From: Chryseobacterium camelliae
GTDB lineage: Bacteria; Bacteroidota; Bacteroidia; Flavobacteriales; Weeksellaceae
Direction of reading: 5' to 3'
Assembly: GCF_027920545.1 (NCBI RefSeq)
Contig: NZ_CP115859.1
Coordinates: forward strand, 2,759,001 to 2,823,000
Length of the DNA: 64,000 nucleotides
The position numbers and the translations under genes are program-made. Below the pieces are notes generated by a model. It worked only from the letters and a program-made list of their open reading frames with translations, did no database searches and was not told where the DNA came from. Below, piece by piece: positions 40,127 through 49,608 of the stretch. The stretch's first letter is position 1; each line of letters starts with the position of its first letter.

Positions 40127-41137
40127 TTATAAATTCATAAATAATTTCGGATTTACCGGAGTATTGTTTTTGTGTACTTCATAATGAAGATGTGGTCCTG
40201 TAGAACGTCCGGAATTTCCGGATTTTGCAATCACTTGTCCTACTTTTACTTTATCATTTGTTTTGGCAACAAGCTGAGATAAATGCCCATAAAGGGTTGC
40301 TAAACCATTTCCGTGGGAAACGATTACACAATTTCCATAGCCTCCTTTCTGTCCGGAAAATATTACAGTTCCCGCAGCAGCAGCCTTTACATCAGACCCA
40401 AATGCAACGGCAATGTCCAATCCTTTATGGAACTGCATCTGATCTGCTTCAGCAGGTGGATTGTTTTTTTCAGTACTGGTTTTGGATGTTGCAGCAACAG
40501 AAGATTTTGCGGAAGTTGAAGTCGCAGCAACGGCAGGAACTGCTTTTGGAGTTACCATTACTTTTACTTCTCTTTTATTTCCGTATTTGTCAGTTATTTC
40601 AATGATTTTTTCTACAGGTTCTGCTTTCACTTCAGAAGCAGCTGAAGAAACGGCGACAGGAGTAGTAATGTTAGCTTTTACAGATGCATAAACTTTTTTA
40701 AAAGGAATAGGGTTTTTCCTGATTCCAAAATTTGATGAGATGTATCCATCTGTTGGCATTCCCAGAGGAACCTGCATCAGTTTTTTCTGAAGATCCATCA
40801 GATACTGGCTGTATCGGTTGGCTTGCTTGGCAAGGTAAACAGAGTTGGAAATACTGTCTTTGCTCAATACTACCAATTTTCCATTCGAAATATCTTTTGA
40901 TTGTAAGAAGGAATTTAATTCGCTTACGGTTTGATCTACTAATGCAAGATCAGTTTTCATTTTCAAATAATCTACACTGTCTCTCTCAGTGTTTATTTTT
41001 ACAAGGTTTACTTCATAGTTTTTATCGTCTTTTTCAGAAAATAATTTGGCAATGAATATACCTTGTGCAAAAACTACTAATAAAAGCCCACTTAAAAGGA
41101 AATTTACGTTCTTTTTGCTGTTTAGAAATCTCTTCAT
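40127..41137 (-). CDS. M23 (LytM-type) metallopeptidase
   Basis: 336 residues. An N-terminal transmembrane anchor (FLLSGLLLVVFAQGIFIAKLF, about 13-33) precedes a helical region to about 130. A low-complexity Ala/Val/Ser linker (150-225) is followed by the M23 domain (about 232-330) with zinc ligands His and Asp in FHKGLDIA and His in GPHLHYEVH. The protein is bound to the inner membrane with its domain in the periplasm, where it would cut or bind peptidoglycan cross-links. The full zinc set indicates an active enzyme. Its 3' side is the hairpin split by the mobile element. Confidence 0.9.
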   Translation of the reverse strand: MKRFLNSKKNVNFLLSGLLLVVFAQGIFIAKLFSEKDDKNYEVNLVKINTERDSVDYLKMKTDLALVDQTVSELNSFLQSKDISNGKLVVLSKDSISNSVYLAKQANRYSQYLMDLQKKLMQVPLGMPTDGYISSNFGIRKNPIPFKKVYASVKANITTPVAVSSAASEVKAEPVEKIIEITDKYGNKREVKVMVTPKAVPAVAATSTSAKSSVAATSKTSTEKNNPPAEADQMQFHKGLDIAVAFGSDVKAAAAGTVIFSGQKGGYGNCVIVSHGNGLATLYGHLSQLVAKTNDKVKVGQVIAKSGNSGRSTGPHLHYEVHKNNTPVNPKLFMNL

Positions 41138-41336
41138 CTTTCTTTTCTTAGTATTATAAAACGGTTTTGAGTTTGCAAATTTAATTAAAAATAATTTTTT
41201 AAGATTATTTGTAATAAAAATTTAGTTTTTAATGTATTTAACGGTTAATTAGCTATTTAATTGTGTTCAAGTGTTAATTTTATCTAAAAATGGCTATTAT
41301 CATGCTATTAAAAGTCTTACGCAATCATTGTTTTAA

Positions 41337-41344
41337 TATATTTG
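41337..41344 (+). promoter_or_regulatory. Promoter -7 box of gpsA
   Basis: TATATTTG, 16 bases before the ATG at 41361. Confidence 0.55.
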
Positions 41345-41360
41345 CAGTTCACATTCAATT

Positions 41361-42401
41361 ATGGCAAAAAAGAAAATAATGTCGGAAGCTTCAAATCCTA
41401 AAAAGAATAAAAAAGATATTTCTGTAGGCGTTGTGGGAAGTGGAAGTTTTGCAACGGCAATTGTAAAAATGCTTGTGGAAAACTGCAAAGTAGTACATTG
41501 GTGTGTAAGAAGTGAGTTCGTAAAAGGAGCCATTGAACTTCGTGGGCACAACCCGACTTACCTTACAGCAGTAAATTTTAACCTTAAAAATTTAAAACTT
41601 ACAACGGATATTAATGAATTGGTGTCTGCTTGTGATGTAGTGGTATTAGCAACACCGTCAATTTATCTTTCGGATATGATGGATAAAATGACATGCGAAT
41701 ACACAGATAAAATCTTCGTTTCGGCGATTAAAGGGATTATTCCTAAAGTAAATGATGTCGTTGCTCATTATCTTAGAGATGAATTTAAGATCGGCTTCCG
41801 AAACCAGGCCGTTATTGCAGGACCTTGTCATGCGGAAGAAGTTGCGATGGAAAGGCTTTCCTATCTTACGATTGCTACCGTGGAAGATGAAATTTCAGAA
41901 AAGCTGGTAAGTATTTTTAACTCAGATTTTATTAAAGTTCATTCAAGTAAAGATATTTTAGGAAACGAATACAGTGCAATCCTTAAAAATATTTTTGCAA
42001 TCGGAGCCGGAATTGCGAGCGGATTAGGATATGGAGATAACTTTACGGCGGTTTTTGTTTCCAATGCCATCCGTGAAATGGAAACGTTCCTTGAAGCAAT
42101 CTATGAAGCACCGAGAGATGTCAATGAAAGTGCTTACTTAGGCGATTTATTGGTAACTGCATACTCATTATTCTCAAGAAACAGAAATTTAGGAAACCTT
42201 ATCGGAAAAGGATATACGGTGAAATCAGCCATCCAATCAATGAATATGGTGGCAGAAGGATATTATGCCGCAGATTCTATTTATAAAACTTCAAAGGAGA
42301 AAGGGCTGAAACTACCGATTGTTGATACGGTATACGGAATCTTATATGAAGGAAAAAATGCAGAAAAACAATTCAAGAAGCTTACCGCAAAACTGAATTA
42401 A
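41361..42401 (+). CDS. gpsA: NAD(P)H-dependent glycerol-3-phosphate dehydrogenase
   Basis: 346 residues; makes sn-glycerol 3-phosphate from dihydroxyacetone phosphate for phospholipid synthesis in the cytosol. Visible are the nucleotide-binding loop GVVGSGSFATAIVK (about 23-36), VLATPSIYLSDM near 97, the catalytic Lys in SAIKGIIPK near 122, IAGPCHAEEVA near 152 (family GPSFAKE/GPSHAEE), the second Lys in AILKNIFAIGAGI near 213 and DLLVTAYSLFSRNR near 275. Monocistronic, with promoter at 41337 and terminator at 42422. Confidence 0.95.
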   Translation: MAKKKIMSEASNPKKNKKDISVGVVGSGSFATAIVKMLVENCKVVHWCVRSEFVKGAIELRGHNPTYLTAVNFNLKNLKLTTDINELVSACDVVVLATPSIYLSDMMDKMTCEYTDKIFVSAIKGIIPKVNDVVAHYLRDEFKIGFRNQAVIAGPCHAEEVAMERLSYLTIATVEDEISEKLVSIFNSDFIKVHSSKDILGNEYSAILKNIFAIGAGIASGLGYGDNFTAVFVSNAIREMETFLEAIYEAPRDVNESAYLGDLLVTAYSLFSRNRNLGNLIGKGYTVKSAIQSMNMVAEGYYAADSIYKTSKEKGLKLPIVDTVYGILYEGKNAEKQFKKLTAKLN

Positions 42402-42421
42402 ATCTGATAAACAAAAATTTT

Positions 42422-42453
42422 AAAAGCGCCGACAAGACTGTTGGTGCTTTTTA
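42422..42453 (+). terminator. Terminator after gpsA
   Basis: AAAAGCGCCGACA / TGTTGGTGCTTTT with wobbles, then T-rich. Confidence 0.75.
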
Positions 42454-42596
42454 TTTATACACTCAATATCAGTTCATTGATATTTTCCATGATATTTTCT
42501 TCCCGGAGAAAAAATGTTGAAATCGGGAAAAATAAGATGCTGAAATCAAAACAATTGTAATAAGTTTTCCCGAAATTTGATATAAAATTTGAAATT

Positions 42597-44102
42597 ATGT
42601 CACAATCGCTTATTAGCAGAACACCGAAACCCAAATATGACGTTGTCCTGATAGGTGGCGGAATTATGAGTGCCACTTTAGCAACACTGCTTCATGAATT
42701 TGATCCCAATCTTGAAATTGCAATTTTTGAAAGATTAGGCAGGTTTGCAAAAGAAAGTACCGCAGCATGGAACAATGCAGGAACAGGGCATTCTGCTTTT
42801 TGTGAACTTAATTATACTCCTGAAAAAGAAGATGGATCTATAGATATTTCAAAAGCTGAAAGTATTGCAGAACAGTTTGAAATTTCAAAACAGTTCTGGT
42901 CTTATTTAGTCAGCAAAGGCTATATTCATGACCCGAAAGATTTTATCAATTCCTGTGCCCATATGAGTCTGGTATTTGGTGAAAAAGATGTGGAATTTCT
43001 TAGAAAACGCCATGAAAAACTATCTGGATCGGTTCTATTTCAGGGGATGGAATTTTCAGATGATCATGAAAAATTAAGAGAATGGATTCCTTTGGTCATG
43101 AGTAAAAGAAACGAGACCGAAGTATTGGCAGCTACCAAAATGAAGTTAGGGACAGATGTTAACTTCGGAACGTTAACAAGAAAAATGGGACGACATTTAC
43201 TGGAAGATTCCAATGTTGAAGTTTTCTTATATCATGAAGTAAAAGATATTGATCCTAGAGATGACGGAAAATGGGAAATGAAGGTGAAAGACAGAATTCA
43301 TAGCCATAAACAGGAAGTTGTTGCGGATTTTGTATTTATCGGAGCCGGTGGATATGCGTTGCCGCTACTGGATAGCTCAGATATCAAAGAAAGTGAAGGA
43401 TATGGCGGCTTCCCGGTTTCAGGGCAGTGGCTGGTGTCTCACAATCAGGAGCTGGTAAAAAAACATCAAGCAAAAGTGTACACTCAGGCAACGGTAGATG
43501 CACCACCAATGTCTGTCCCTCACCTGGACTTGAGAATTATAGACGGAGAAAAAGCACTTCTTTTTGGTCCTTTTGCTGGGTTTTCTACAAAATTTCTGAA
43601 AGAAGGAAGCTATCTTGATTTACCGGAAAGTGTGAACACTAAAAATTTAAAATCTCTGTTCGGGGCATGGTGGCATAATATTCCTTTGACGAAATACCTG
43701 ATTCAGCAGGTTGCCATGACCAAAGCGCAGAGAATGCAGCATCTGAGAGAATTTATAAAAGATGCCACAGAAGAAGATTGGGAATTGAAAGTAGCCGGCC
43801 AAAGAGTACAGATCATTAAAAAAGATGAAAAAGAAGGCGGAAAATTAGAGTTCGGAACCGAGGTGGTAACCAATAAAGCAGGAACTATCGCCTCATTATT
43901 AGGAGCTTCACCGGGAGCTTCTACTGCAGTATATGCAATGTTGAATGTTCTTGAGAAATGCTTTCCGGAAAAGCTGCATAATGAATGGAAGGATAAATTG
44001 TTAGAAATGATTCCTTCGTATGGACAAAAGCTGGCTGAACATCCTGAGCTTACAGAAAAAGTAAGAAGCTATTCTAAAGAAAAACTTGAATTAGAATATT
44101 AA
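42597..44102 (+). CDS. mqo: Malate:quinone oxidoreductase
   Basis: 501 residues, the Mqo length. FAD-binding DVVLIGGGIMSATLATLL (about 15-32), TAAWNNAGTGHSAFCELNYTP near 57-77 (Mqo signature), FIGAGGYALPLLD near 250 and FPVSGQWLVSHN near 274. It is a peripheral inner-membrane flavoenzyme that oxidises malate to oxaloacetate and reduces quinone, in the TCA cycle. The 195-base gap after gpsA contains gpsA's terminator, so it is a separate unit. Confidence 0.96.
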   Translation: MSQSLISRTPKPKYDVVLIGGGIMSATLATLLHEFDPNLEIAIFERLGRFAKESTAAWNNAGTGHSAFCELNYTPEKEDGSIDISKAESIAEQFEISKQFWSYLVSKGYIHDPKDFINSCAHMSLVFGEKDVEFLRKRHEKLSGSVLFQGMEFSDDHEKLREWIPLVMSKRNETEVLAATKMKLGTDVNFGTLTRKMGRHLLEDSNVEVFLYHEVKDIDPRDDGKWEMKVKDRIHSHKQEVVADFVFIGAGGYALPLLDSSDIKESEGYGGFPVSGQWLVSHNQELVKKHQAKVYTQATVDAPPMSVPHLDLRIIDGEKALLFGPFAGFSTKFLKEGSYLDLPESVNTKNLKSLFGAWWHNIPLTKYLIQQVAMTKAQRMQHLREFIKDATEEDWELKVAGQRVQIIKKDEKEGGKLEFGTEVVTNKAGTIASLLGASPGASTAVYAMLNVLEKCFPEKLHNEWKDKLLEMIPSYGQKLAEHPELTEKVRSYSKEKLELEY

Positions 44103-44175
44103 ACAACAAATACAATAGATAATGGGTAATGTAACGATTACTCACTATTTATTACTCATTACCTATACAAGAAAC

Positions 44176-44571
44176 GTGGCAGAAACCATTAAAAAACCGA
44201 TTATCGTAACAGAAATTCTTGAGTCTCTTCAAACCAGAGTAGAAGAGGAGAAGCAGGTAATTGTTCATTGTTGTTTCCCTGCATCACCGTTTTTAGGAAA
44301 CCTTATCAGGATCTGGAGGTCGACTTATCTTTTTGATAACAATTCTGATCATAAAAGTAAATTGATTCATGCGGAAAATATTACGATATATCCGAACTGG
44401 ACGCCGGTTCCTTTTATGAAAGACTTTTGGTTTACCTTAGTATTTTCAGGGCTTCCAAAAGATTGTAAAAGTTTCGATTTCCAGGAAGTTATTCCGGAAG
44501 AAGGAGGTTTTTTTGTGAAATCCATTAAAAGAAATGCTTCAGATATCTATAAAATTAAAATCTCCGATTAA
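44176..44571 (+). CDS. Conserved-looking unknown protein
   Basis: 131 residues from GTG 44176 (MAETIKKP). The frame extends to ATG 44122, but that stretch is an intergenic inverted repeat (GGTAATG/CATTACC), so its translation is not believed. A compact alpha/beta sequence with VIVHCCFPASPFLGNLIRIWRSTYL near 31-55 and YPNWTPVPFMKDFWFTLVFSGLPKDC near 76-101. No signal peptide. It ends 2 bases before the next gene (44574), suggesting coupling. I do not recognise the family. Confidence 0.7.
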   Translation: MAETIKKPIIVTEILESLQTRVEEEKQVIVHCCFPASPFLGNLIRIWRSTYLFDNNSDHKSKLIHAENITIYPNWTPVPFMKDFWFTLVFSGLPKDCKSFDFQEVIPEEGGFFVKSIKRNASDIYKIKISD

Positions 44572-44573
44572 TC

Positions 44574-45221
44574 ATGAAATCATACATTGTATTTTTACTT
44601 CTGATGATCCCCTTTTTCAGTTTCTCTCAAAAGAATACTGCGGATAAAGCAAATGTAAAAGAGAAAGCAAAGGAATTGAAAGAAATCAGGAAATTTCAAA
44701 AGAATTTGAACGATGAATATCTAAATCCTAAAGAAACTCCTTTAAGAGGAGAGAATTTTACTCACTTTAAGAAGCATCCTTTCTTTCCGATAGATTTGAA
44801 GTACAGAATACAAGCGAAATTCGTTAAAACTGAAAATCCGGTGCCATTTGATCTGCCTACTTCTTCAGGGAAAACAAAATCTTACCAGGAATTTGGAAAG
44901 GCAATATTTGAACTTGACGGAACATCTTATACTCTTATGATATATCAAAGTTTGGATCTTATGAAAATGGAAAAATATAAAGATCATCTTTTTCTTCCTT
45001 TTCGGGATGCAACAAACAGCAAAGAAACTTATGGTGGAGGAAAATACCTGGATTTGAAGATTCCTGAAGATAATTCGATTATTCTGGATTTTAACCAGTC
45101 TTATCATCCTTATTGTGCTTACAACGCCTATGATTACAATTGTCCGATTGTTCCTGAGGAAAATAAATTACCTGTTGAAATCAGGGCGGGAGTAATGTAC
45201 GAAGATGTTTATCACCACTAA
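44574..45221 (+). CDS. Secreted DUF1684 family protein
   Basis: 215 residues. Signal peptide MKSYIVFLLLMIPFFSFSQ. The DUF1684 hallmarks are all present: FPIDLKYRIQA near 65, LFLPFRDATNSKETYGGGKYLDL (141-163), DFNQSYHPYCAYN (173-185) and CPIVPEENKLPVEIRAGV (191-208). Family members are exported and of unknown biochemical role. It is the second gene of a three-gene run with the unknown protein (2 bases upstream) and the acetyltransferase (13 bases downstream). Confidence 0.9.
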   Translation: MKSYIVFLLLMIPFFSFSQKNTADKANVKEKAKELKEIRKFQKNLNDEYLNPKETPLRGENFTHFKKHPFFPIDLKYRIQAKFVKTENPVPFDLPTSSGKTKSYQEFGKAIFELDGTSYTLMIYQSLDLMKMEKYKDHLFLPFRDATNSKETYGGGKYLDLKIPEDNSIILDFNQSYHPYCAYNAYDYNCPIVPEENKLPVEIRAGVMYEDVYHH

Positions 45222-45233
45222 TTTCCAACTGAC

Positions 45234-45707
45234 ATGGTTCATTTAAAATTTTTTATTTCCGAAGATCTGGCCGGGCTCAACTATGTTCTGGATGAGGTAC
45301 AAAGTCTTTATACTTCTACAGCAGAGCAGGCATTGGAAAGGATTAAAGAAAGAAATGATGATCTGGCATTTCCGGTTTCCATTTTTAATGATGATATTTT
45401 GGTTGGCTTTTTAGTCCTGGATTTTGGTGCGGATAAATTTGATATTACAGATAATCCAAATTCCGTTTTATTACGATCATTATCGATTAATCCTGAATTC
45501 CAGGGAAAAGGAATTGGAAAGGCTGCGATGTTACTCACGGATAATTTTGTAAAAGAGCATTTTAATACTTGTGATGAGATCGTTCTTGCGGTTAATCAAA
45601 ATAATAGCGCAGCGTATGAAATCTATCTGAAAACCGGGTATTCTTATGATGGTAAAATCAGAGAGGGGAGAAGCGGACCCCAGTATTTGATGTCAAAAAA
45701 ATTGTAA
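45234..45707 (+). CDS. GNAT family N-acetyltransferase
   Basis: 157 residues with the GNAT fold. Acetyl-CoA-binding motif A is LRSLSINPEFQGKGIGKAAM (81-100, Q/R-x-x-G-x-G/A), and motif B is VLAVNQNNSAAYEIYLKTGY near 121-140. The substrate is unknown. Convergent with recO, whose stop is 5 bases away. Confidence 0.9.
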   Translation: MVHLKFFISEDLAGLNYVLDEVQSLYTSTAEQALERIKERNDDLAFPVSIFNDDILVGFLVLDFGADKFDITDNPNSVLLRSLSINPEFQGKGIGKAAMLLTDNFVKEHFNTCDEIVLAVNQNNSAAYEIYLKTGYSYDGKIREGRSGPQYLMSKKL

Positions 45708-45711
45708 AGAT

Positions 45712-46398
45712 TTACTCAAAAATCTGCTGAATGACTTCTAAAGAGGTAGGAGTTCTGAAATCTGCAAAATGGTAATGATAATAGATCAAAATGCTGTCTA
45801 ATATATTTCTTCTGAGCTTTGACGGAATCTTTATTTCGTAAGGAGTTTCTGAAGAAAGAACGTCTTTCCATAGCTGTGAATTCTGTTCATCAAAAAAATG
45901 ATGAGTCATGCCAACGGTAAAAATGCCGGTTTCGGGATCAAGAAACTTGCCTTCATTAATGAGAGGAGCAACTCCCTGTATTTTCAAGATTTTAATTAAA
46001 AAAATAAGGTGAGACTGGTAGTTTTTACGGTTGAGCTCGTGAAGAAATTCATCAATTCCCAGAAATATTAAAGTATTTTTATTTTCAATTCTTAAAATTT
46101 GATTTAAGAAATCCGAAATAAAGAATACAACGGTATTGGCATTAATGTCTGCATAGAAATCATAAAATTCAACCAATTCGAATTTCGAAACAGAAGCAAT
46201 ACTATTTCCCTTCGCAATATTAATTACAAAATTAAGTTTGTTTAAAGGGAGAAGAAAAGCTTTTTTTTTGTTCTTTTTACTGTAAATACCTTTTAAAAAA
46301 TAACTTTGAAAGCCGTCATTTTCTGTAAACGTATGAATAATCGCATCATTTTCATCGTATTTTACATAAGAAAGTAAAAAGCCTGTTTGTGCATTCAT
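45712..46398 (-). CDS. recO: DNA repair protein RecO
   Basis: 228 residues. An N-terminal OB fold (QTGFLLSYVKYDENDAIIHTFTENDGFQSYFLKGI, about 4-40, here split for brevity) is followed by a helical C-terminal domain. RecO loads RecA on SSB-coated DNA with RecR in the RecF pathway. The C-terminal four-Cys zinc site of many RecO proteins is absent, as usual in Bacteroidota. Its ATG overlaps the porZ stop (TAATG), so it is translationally coupled to porZ. Confidence 0.9.
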   Translation of the reverse strand: MNAQTGFLLSYVKYDENDAIIHTFTENDGFQSYFLKGIYSKKNKKKAFLLPLNKLNFVINIAKGNSIASVSKFELVEFYDFYADINANTVVFFISDFLNQILRIENKNTLIFLGIDEFLHELNRKNYQSHLIFLIKILKIQGVAPLINEGKFLDPETGIFTVGMTHHFFDEQNSQLWKDVLSSETPYEIKIPSKLRRNILDSILIYYHYHFADFRTPTSLEVIQQIFE

Positions 46399-48656
46399 TA
46401 ATTAACCACAGCTATTTTTGCGGTAGCTTTATCTGAGCCGTCTTCATTGGTCATGAGCACAAAATATATTCCGGAAGCTACTCTTATTCCGCGTTGGTTA
46501 TTAAGGTCCCATTCGTAATATCCTGCTCTTGCTACTGCCGAATGAACAATGTTTCCTGCAGCATCGGTAATTCTGATATTTGTTTTTTCGGCTAATCCTT
46601 TAATAGTAACTTTTCCTTTGAAATTTGAATAGACAACAGGATTCGGGTATACTAATACATTGCCGAAATTAGACGTAACATCTCCTACATCTCCTTGGTA
46701 GGTTACGATCCCGTCATAGGTTGCAAAGTAAACTTTTCCTGTTTTTTTATCAATTTTTATATCGGTTACGCTATTGGTAGGAAGCGGAGAGTTTTCTTTA
46801 GTAAAATGTTTAAGGGTCTGTTCTCCGTTTGCTGAAAGATAATAGACACCACCACCCTCTACAGAAACCCATTTTTGATTTCCTCCATCTACCTCAATTT
46901 GCAGAATCTGGGAATCTTTAAAAAGTTCTTCAGCCAGACCTCCCTGTTCGATAACAATAGCTTCCGTTTGAGGATCATTTTTTGCTTCTGCAGCTGCATT
47001 AGGAAGAATTCTTATTCCAAGGTCAGTTCCGATCCAAGCATCTCCGGACTTATCAAAAGCCGCAGATATTGTATTGGCAGGAAGATTATTGGATGCATTT
47101 AAAATATATAAAGTATCATCTGCAAGATCCGGTGTTTTTTTATAATCGTAAACAATAAAATCATTTGATCTGGGCATTGGAATCCAAAAAAGCCCCTGAT
47201 AAAATAAAGGATGTTGTATCCCGTTGCTTGTTAGATTAAAGACTTTTACAAGAAACTGATCCGTAGCTTTATCATAATACGAAAATGCAGCATTTGTTCC
47301 CGTAGCTCCAGAGAAACCTAGCGTAGCAAAGAGATTATTCATATCATCATAAGCAAAGCCGACAGGTCTTCTGTTCCATATGGTCGGTTCATCAAGATCA
47401 TAATATTTTGTAAAATCAAAATCTTTTGAAGAGGAATTGTATTTCAGTTTATAAATTCCGTGTCCGGCATTTACGTTGTAATTTGTGAAAAATAAATCAG
47501 TATTGTTAGTCTGATCAAAAATGGCATCTAGCACATTAAACTTTACCGTTCCTGATTTAAAATAAGAAGGATAAATCCATTGCATTCCATCAAAATAATA
47601 GAACCCCGGATTTCTTGGATTATCTACAGGCCCGTTAAAGCCATCTATTCTCGAACCGCTTGAAACCAATATCTGATTTTCATTAAACAGCCTTAATTTA
47701 TAGGAATAATTAAAATAAGGCCCGTCTGGTTTGAACGTATTACGGTCTTCATTCTTTATCCCGGAAAGTTTGGTACCTGCATAGATTTTGGAATTGATGC
47801 GGGCTGCAGTATTACATTCTTCCCCTATGGAAACATTTCCTGTTAAGATCCCAGTAAGACTATAGCTGTAAACGTTGTTAAGGTCTGCCACCAATATATT
47901 ATCTCCGTTTACGACAACATCCTGTACATTGGTGAATGTTTGAGGAAGTGTGGTAAATGTACCGTTAATCAGTACTTGTACATTAGTAGATGAAGAAAAC
48001 GCAACAGTAGATTCAGAATCTACATTGGTGTATGTTCCGGGACTTTCCGTTGTCCAGGTTGTAAAAACAGGGAACGTGGTATTTAAATCATGAGTTTTAA
48101 GTCCGGAATTAGTTACGGAATATACCTTATTATTTAAAATGGTAGCTTCATTACTGGCCTGATAAACACCTCCCGAAACAAAAAATGCAGAATCTCCGAA
48201 CTCTTTCTTTTTAAGATTAAAAATAGAAACTCCATAGCCGACAGAAACGACCGCTTGATCTCCTGTGATAGAAATGTGATTGATTTTCTTGCTTCCGTTA
48301 TAGCCAGTCGCAATAGGAATATCTACAACATAGGTAATACCCTCCGGAGTAATAACATCTAATGAACCGTTTTGATAACCTATTAATCCTATCTTAGTCT
48401 GAGGATTGTAATCAAATGCCGAAATTTTAACTTCATGAAGACCATTAGCTTTAGACAGCTTAGTAATTTCCCCTGTCGAAATGGTATAAAAGAAAATACC
48501 GTTTTCAGTTGCAGCTACTATTTTTCCATTCTCCTCTTTCATTGCCAGTACGTTATTGTATGAGAATACGTCTGCCCATTTTTTAGAAGTAATGTTCTGT
48601 GCATTGATAAACTGCAGAGAAGCTAAAACACCAAGAGAAATTAAAAGTTTTTTCAT
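46398..48656 (-). CDS. porZ: Type IX secretion system protein PorZ
   Basis: 752 residues. Signal peptide MKKLLISLGVLASLQFINAQ; WADVFSYNNVLAM (28-40) opens the first of two seven-bladed beta-propellers typical of PorZ. An Ig-like linker and a C-terminal sorting-type domain (VLVYPNPVVYSNFKGKV, IRITDAAGNIV, ASGIYFVLMTNEDG) follow. PorZ is a surface component of the T9SS attachment complex with PorU, PorV and PorQ and is itself exported by T9SS. The porZ-recO pairing is standard in flavobacteria. Start is 1 base after the upstream stop. Confidence 0.9.
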   Translation of the reverse strand: MKKLLISLGVLASLQFINAQNITSKKWADVFSYNNVLAMKEENGKIVAATENGIFFYTISTGEITKLSKANGLHEVKISAFDYNPQTKIGLIGYQNGSLDVITPEGITYVVDIPIATGYNGSKKINHISITGDQAVVSVGYGVSIFNLKKKEFGDSAFFVSGGVYQASNEATILNNKVYSVTNSGLKTHDLNTTFPVFTTWTTESPGTYTNVDSESTVAFSSSTNVQVLINGTFTTLPQTFTNVQDVVVNGDNILVADLNNVYSYSLTGILTGNVSIGEECNTAARINSKIYAGTKLSGIKNEDRNTFKPDGPYFNYSYKLRLFNENQILVSSGSRIDGFNGPVDNPRNPGFYYFDGMQWIYPSYFKSGTVKFNVLDAIFDQTNNTDLFFTNYNVNAGHGIYKLKYNSSSKDFDFTKYYDLDEPTIWNRRPVGFAYDDMNNLFATLGFSGATGTNAAFSYYDKATDQFLVKVFNLTSNGIQHPLFYQGLFWIPMPRSNDFIVYDYKKTPDLADDTLYILNASNNLPANTISAAFDKSGDAWIGTDLGIRILPNAAAEAKNDPQTEAIVIEQGGLAEELFKDSQILQIEVDGGNQKWVSVEGGGVYYLSANGEQTLKHFTKENSPLPTNSVTDIKIDKKTGKVYFATYDGIVTYQGDVGDVTSNFGNVLVYPNPVVYSNFKGKVTIKGLAEKTNIRITDAAGNIVHSAVARAGYYEWDLNNQRGIRVASGIYFVLMTNEDGSDKATAKIAVVN

Positions 48657-48657
48657 G

Positions 48658-49608
48658 TTATGCTATTATGCTACTGTCAATTGCCTGGTTATTCCAGGAA
48701 ATATGTTTTACATTTTTATTTGAATCAAAGAAGAAATCTATTCTGCCTAATAAAAGACCGGCCCATCCCACCTGATTGACCAAAACATTTTTACCTGCTC
48801 TGTTGGTAAATGTTTGGGGTTCCGGTAAGAAAGTATGAGTATGACCTCCCAGAATAATATCAATATTCTCGGTTTTGGCAGCTAAGATTTTATCACTTAT
48901 TTTATTAGGTTCGTCTTTGTAATCGTAACCGATATGTGAAAGACAGATGACCAGATCACATTTTTTCTCGTTTTTCAGAAAGTTGGAATAGTGTTGTGCT
49001 ACATCAATCGGATCAGAATAAACCGTTTCCCCATATTGTTTTTTGCCAACCAATCCGTCCAGTTGAATTCCTACTCCGAAAAGACCGACTTTGATTCCGT
49101 TTTTGTTGAAAATCTTATATTGGGAAGTCTTTCCGTCGAGAACCGTGTTTTTAAAATCATAATTCGAGCAGATAAAAGGAAACTGCGCATTCGGCAGTAC
49201 CTTTAGAAATCCGTCCAGACCATTATCAAAATCATGATTTCCCATGGTTGAAGCGTCGTACTTCATCATCGACATCAATTTAAACTCCAGTTCACCTCCG
49301 AAAAAGTTGAAATATGGTGTTCCCTGGAAAATATCACCGGAGTCTAGAAGTAAAACATTAGACTCCTGACTTCTGATCTGCTGAATTAAACTTGCCCTTC
49401 TTGCAAAACCTCCCTGATTGGGATTTTTGGTATAGCTTGCATCAAAAGGCTCTATTCTGCTGTGCTGATCGTTGGTATGAAGAATAGTCAGTTTATTTGC
49501 GGATTTCAAATCAAGAATATTCAATTCTTCCGCCATCATCATATTGGGAGCTAAAGCCATTGCTAAAGTTCCGCCTCCTATTGCCTTTAAAAACTTTTTT
49601 CTATCCAT
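48658..49608 (-). CDS. Secreted metallophosphoesterase, 5'-nucleotidase N-terminal type
   Basis: 316 residues. A Tat-like signal (MDRKKFLKAIGGGTLAMALAP) precedes a calcineurin-like phosphoesterase domain with TILHTNDQHSRIEP near 41, LLDSGDIFQGTPYF near 86, MGNHDFDNG near 120, CLSHIGY near 221 and ILGGHTHTF near 250, the full dinuclear metal set of the UshA/CpdB family. The C-terminal nucleotide-binding domain is absent and is instead encoded by the upstream gene (49608-50366), so the enzyme is split in two. It would hydrolyse nucleotides in the periplasm. Confidence 0.9.
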   Translation of the reverse strand: MDRKKFLKAIGGGTLAMALAPNMMMAEELNILDLKSANKLTILHTNDQHSRIEPFDASYTKNPNQGGFARRASLIQQIRSQESNVLLLDSGDIFQGTPYFNFFGGELEFKLMSMMKYDASTMGNHDFDNGLDGFLKVLPNAQFPFICSNYDFKNTVLDGKTSQYKIFNKNGIKVGLFGVGIQLDGLVGKKQYGETVYSDPIDVAQHYSNFLKNEKKCDLVICLSHIGYDYKDEPNKISDKILAAKTENIDIILGGHTHTFLPEPQTFTNRAGKNVLVNQVGWAGLLLGRIDFFFDSNKNVKHISWNNQAIDSSIIA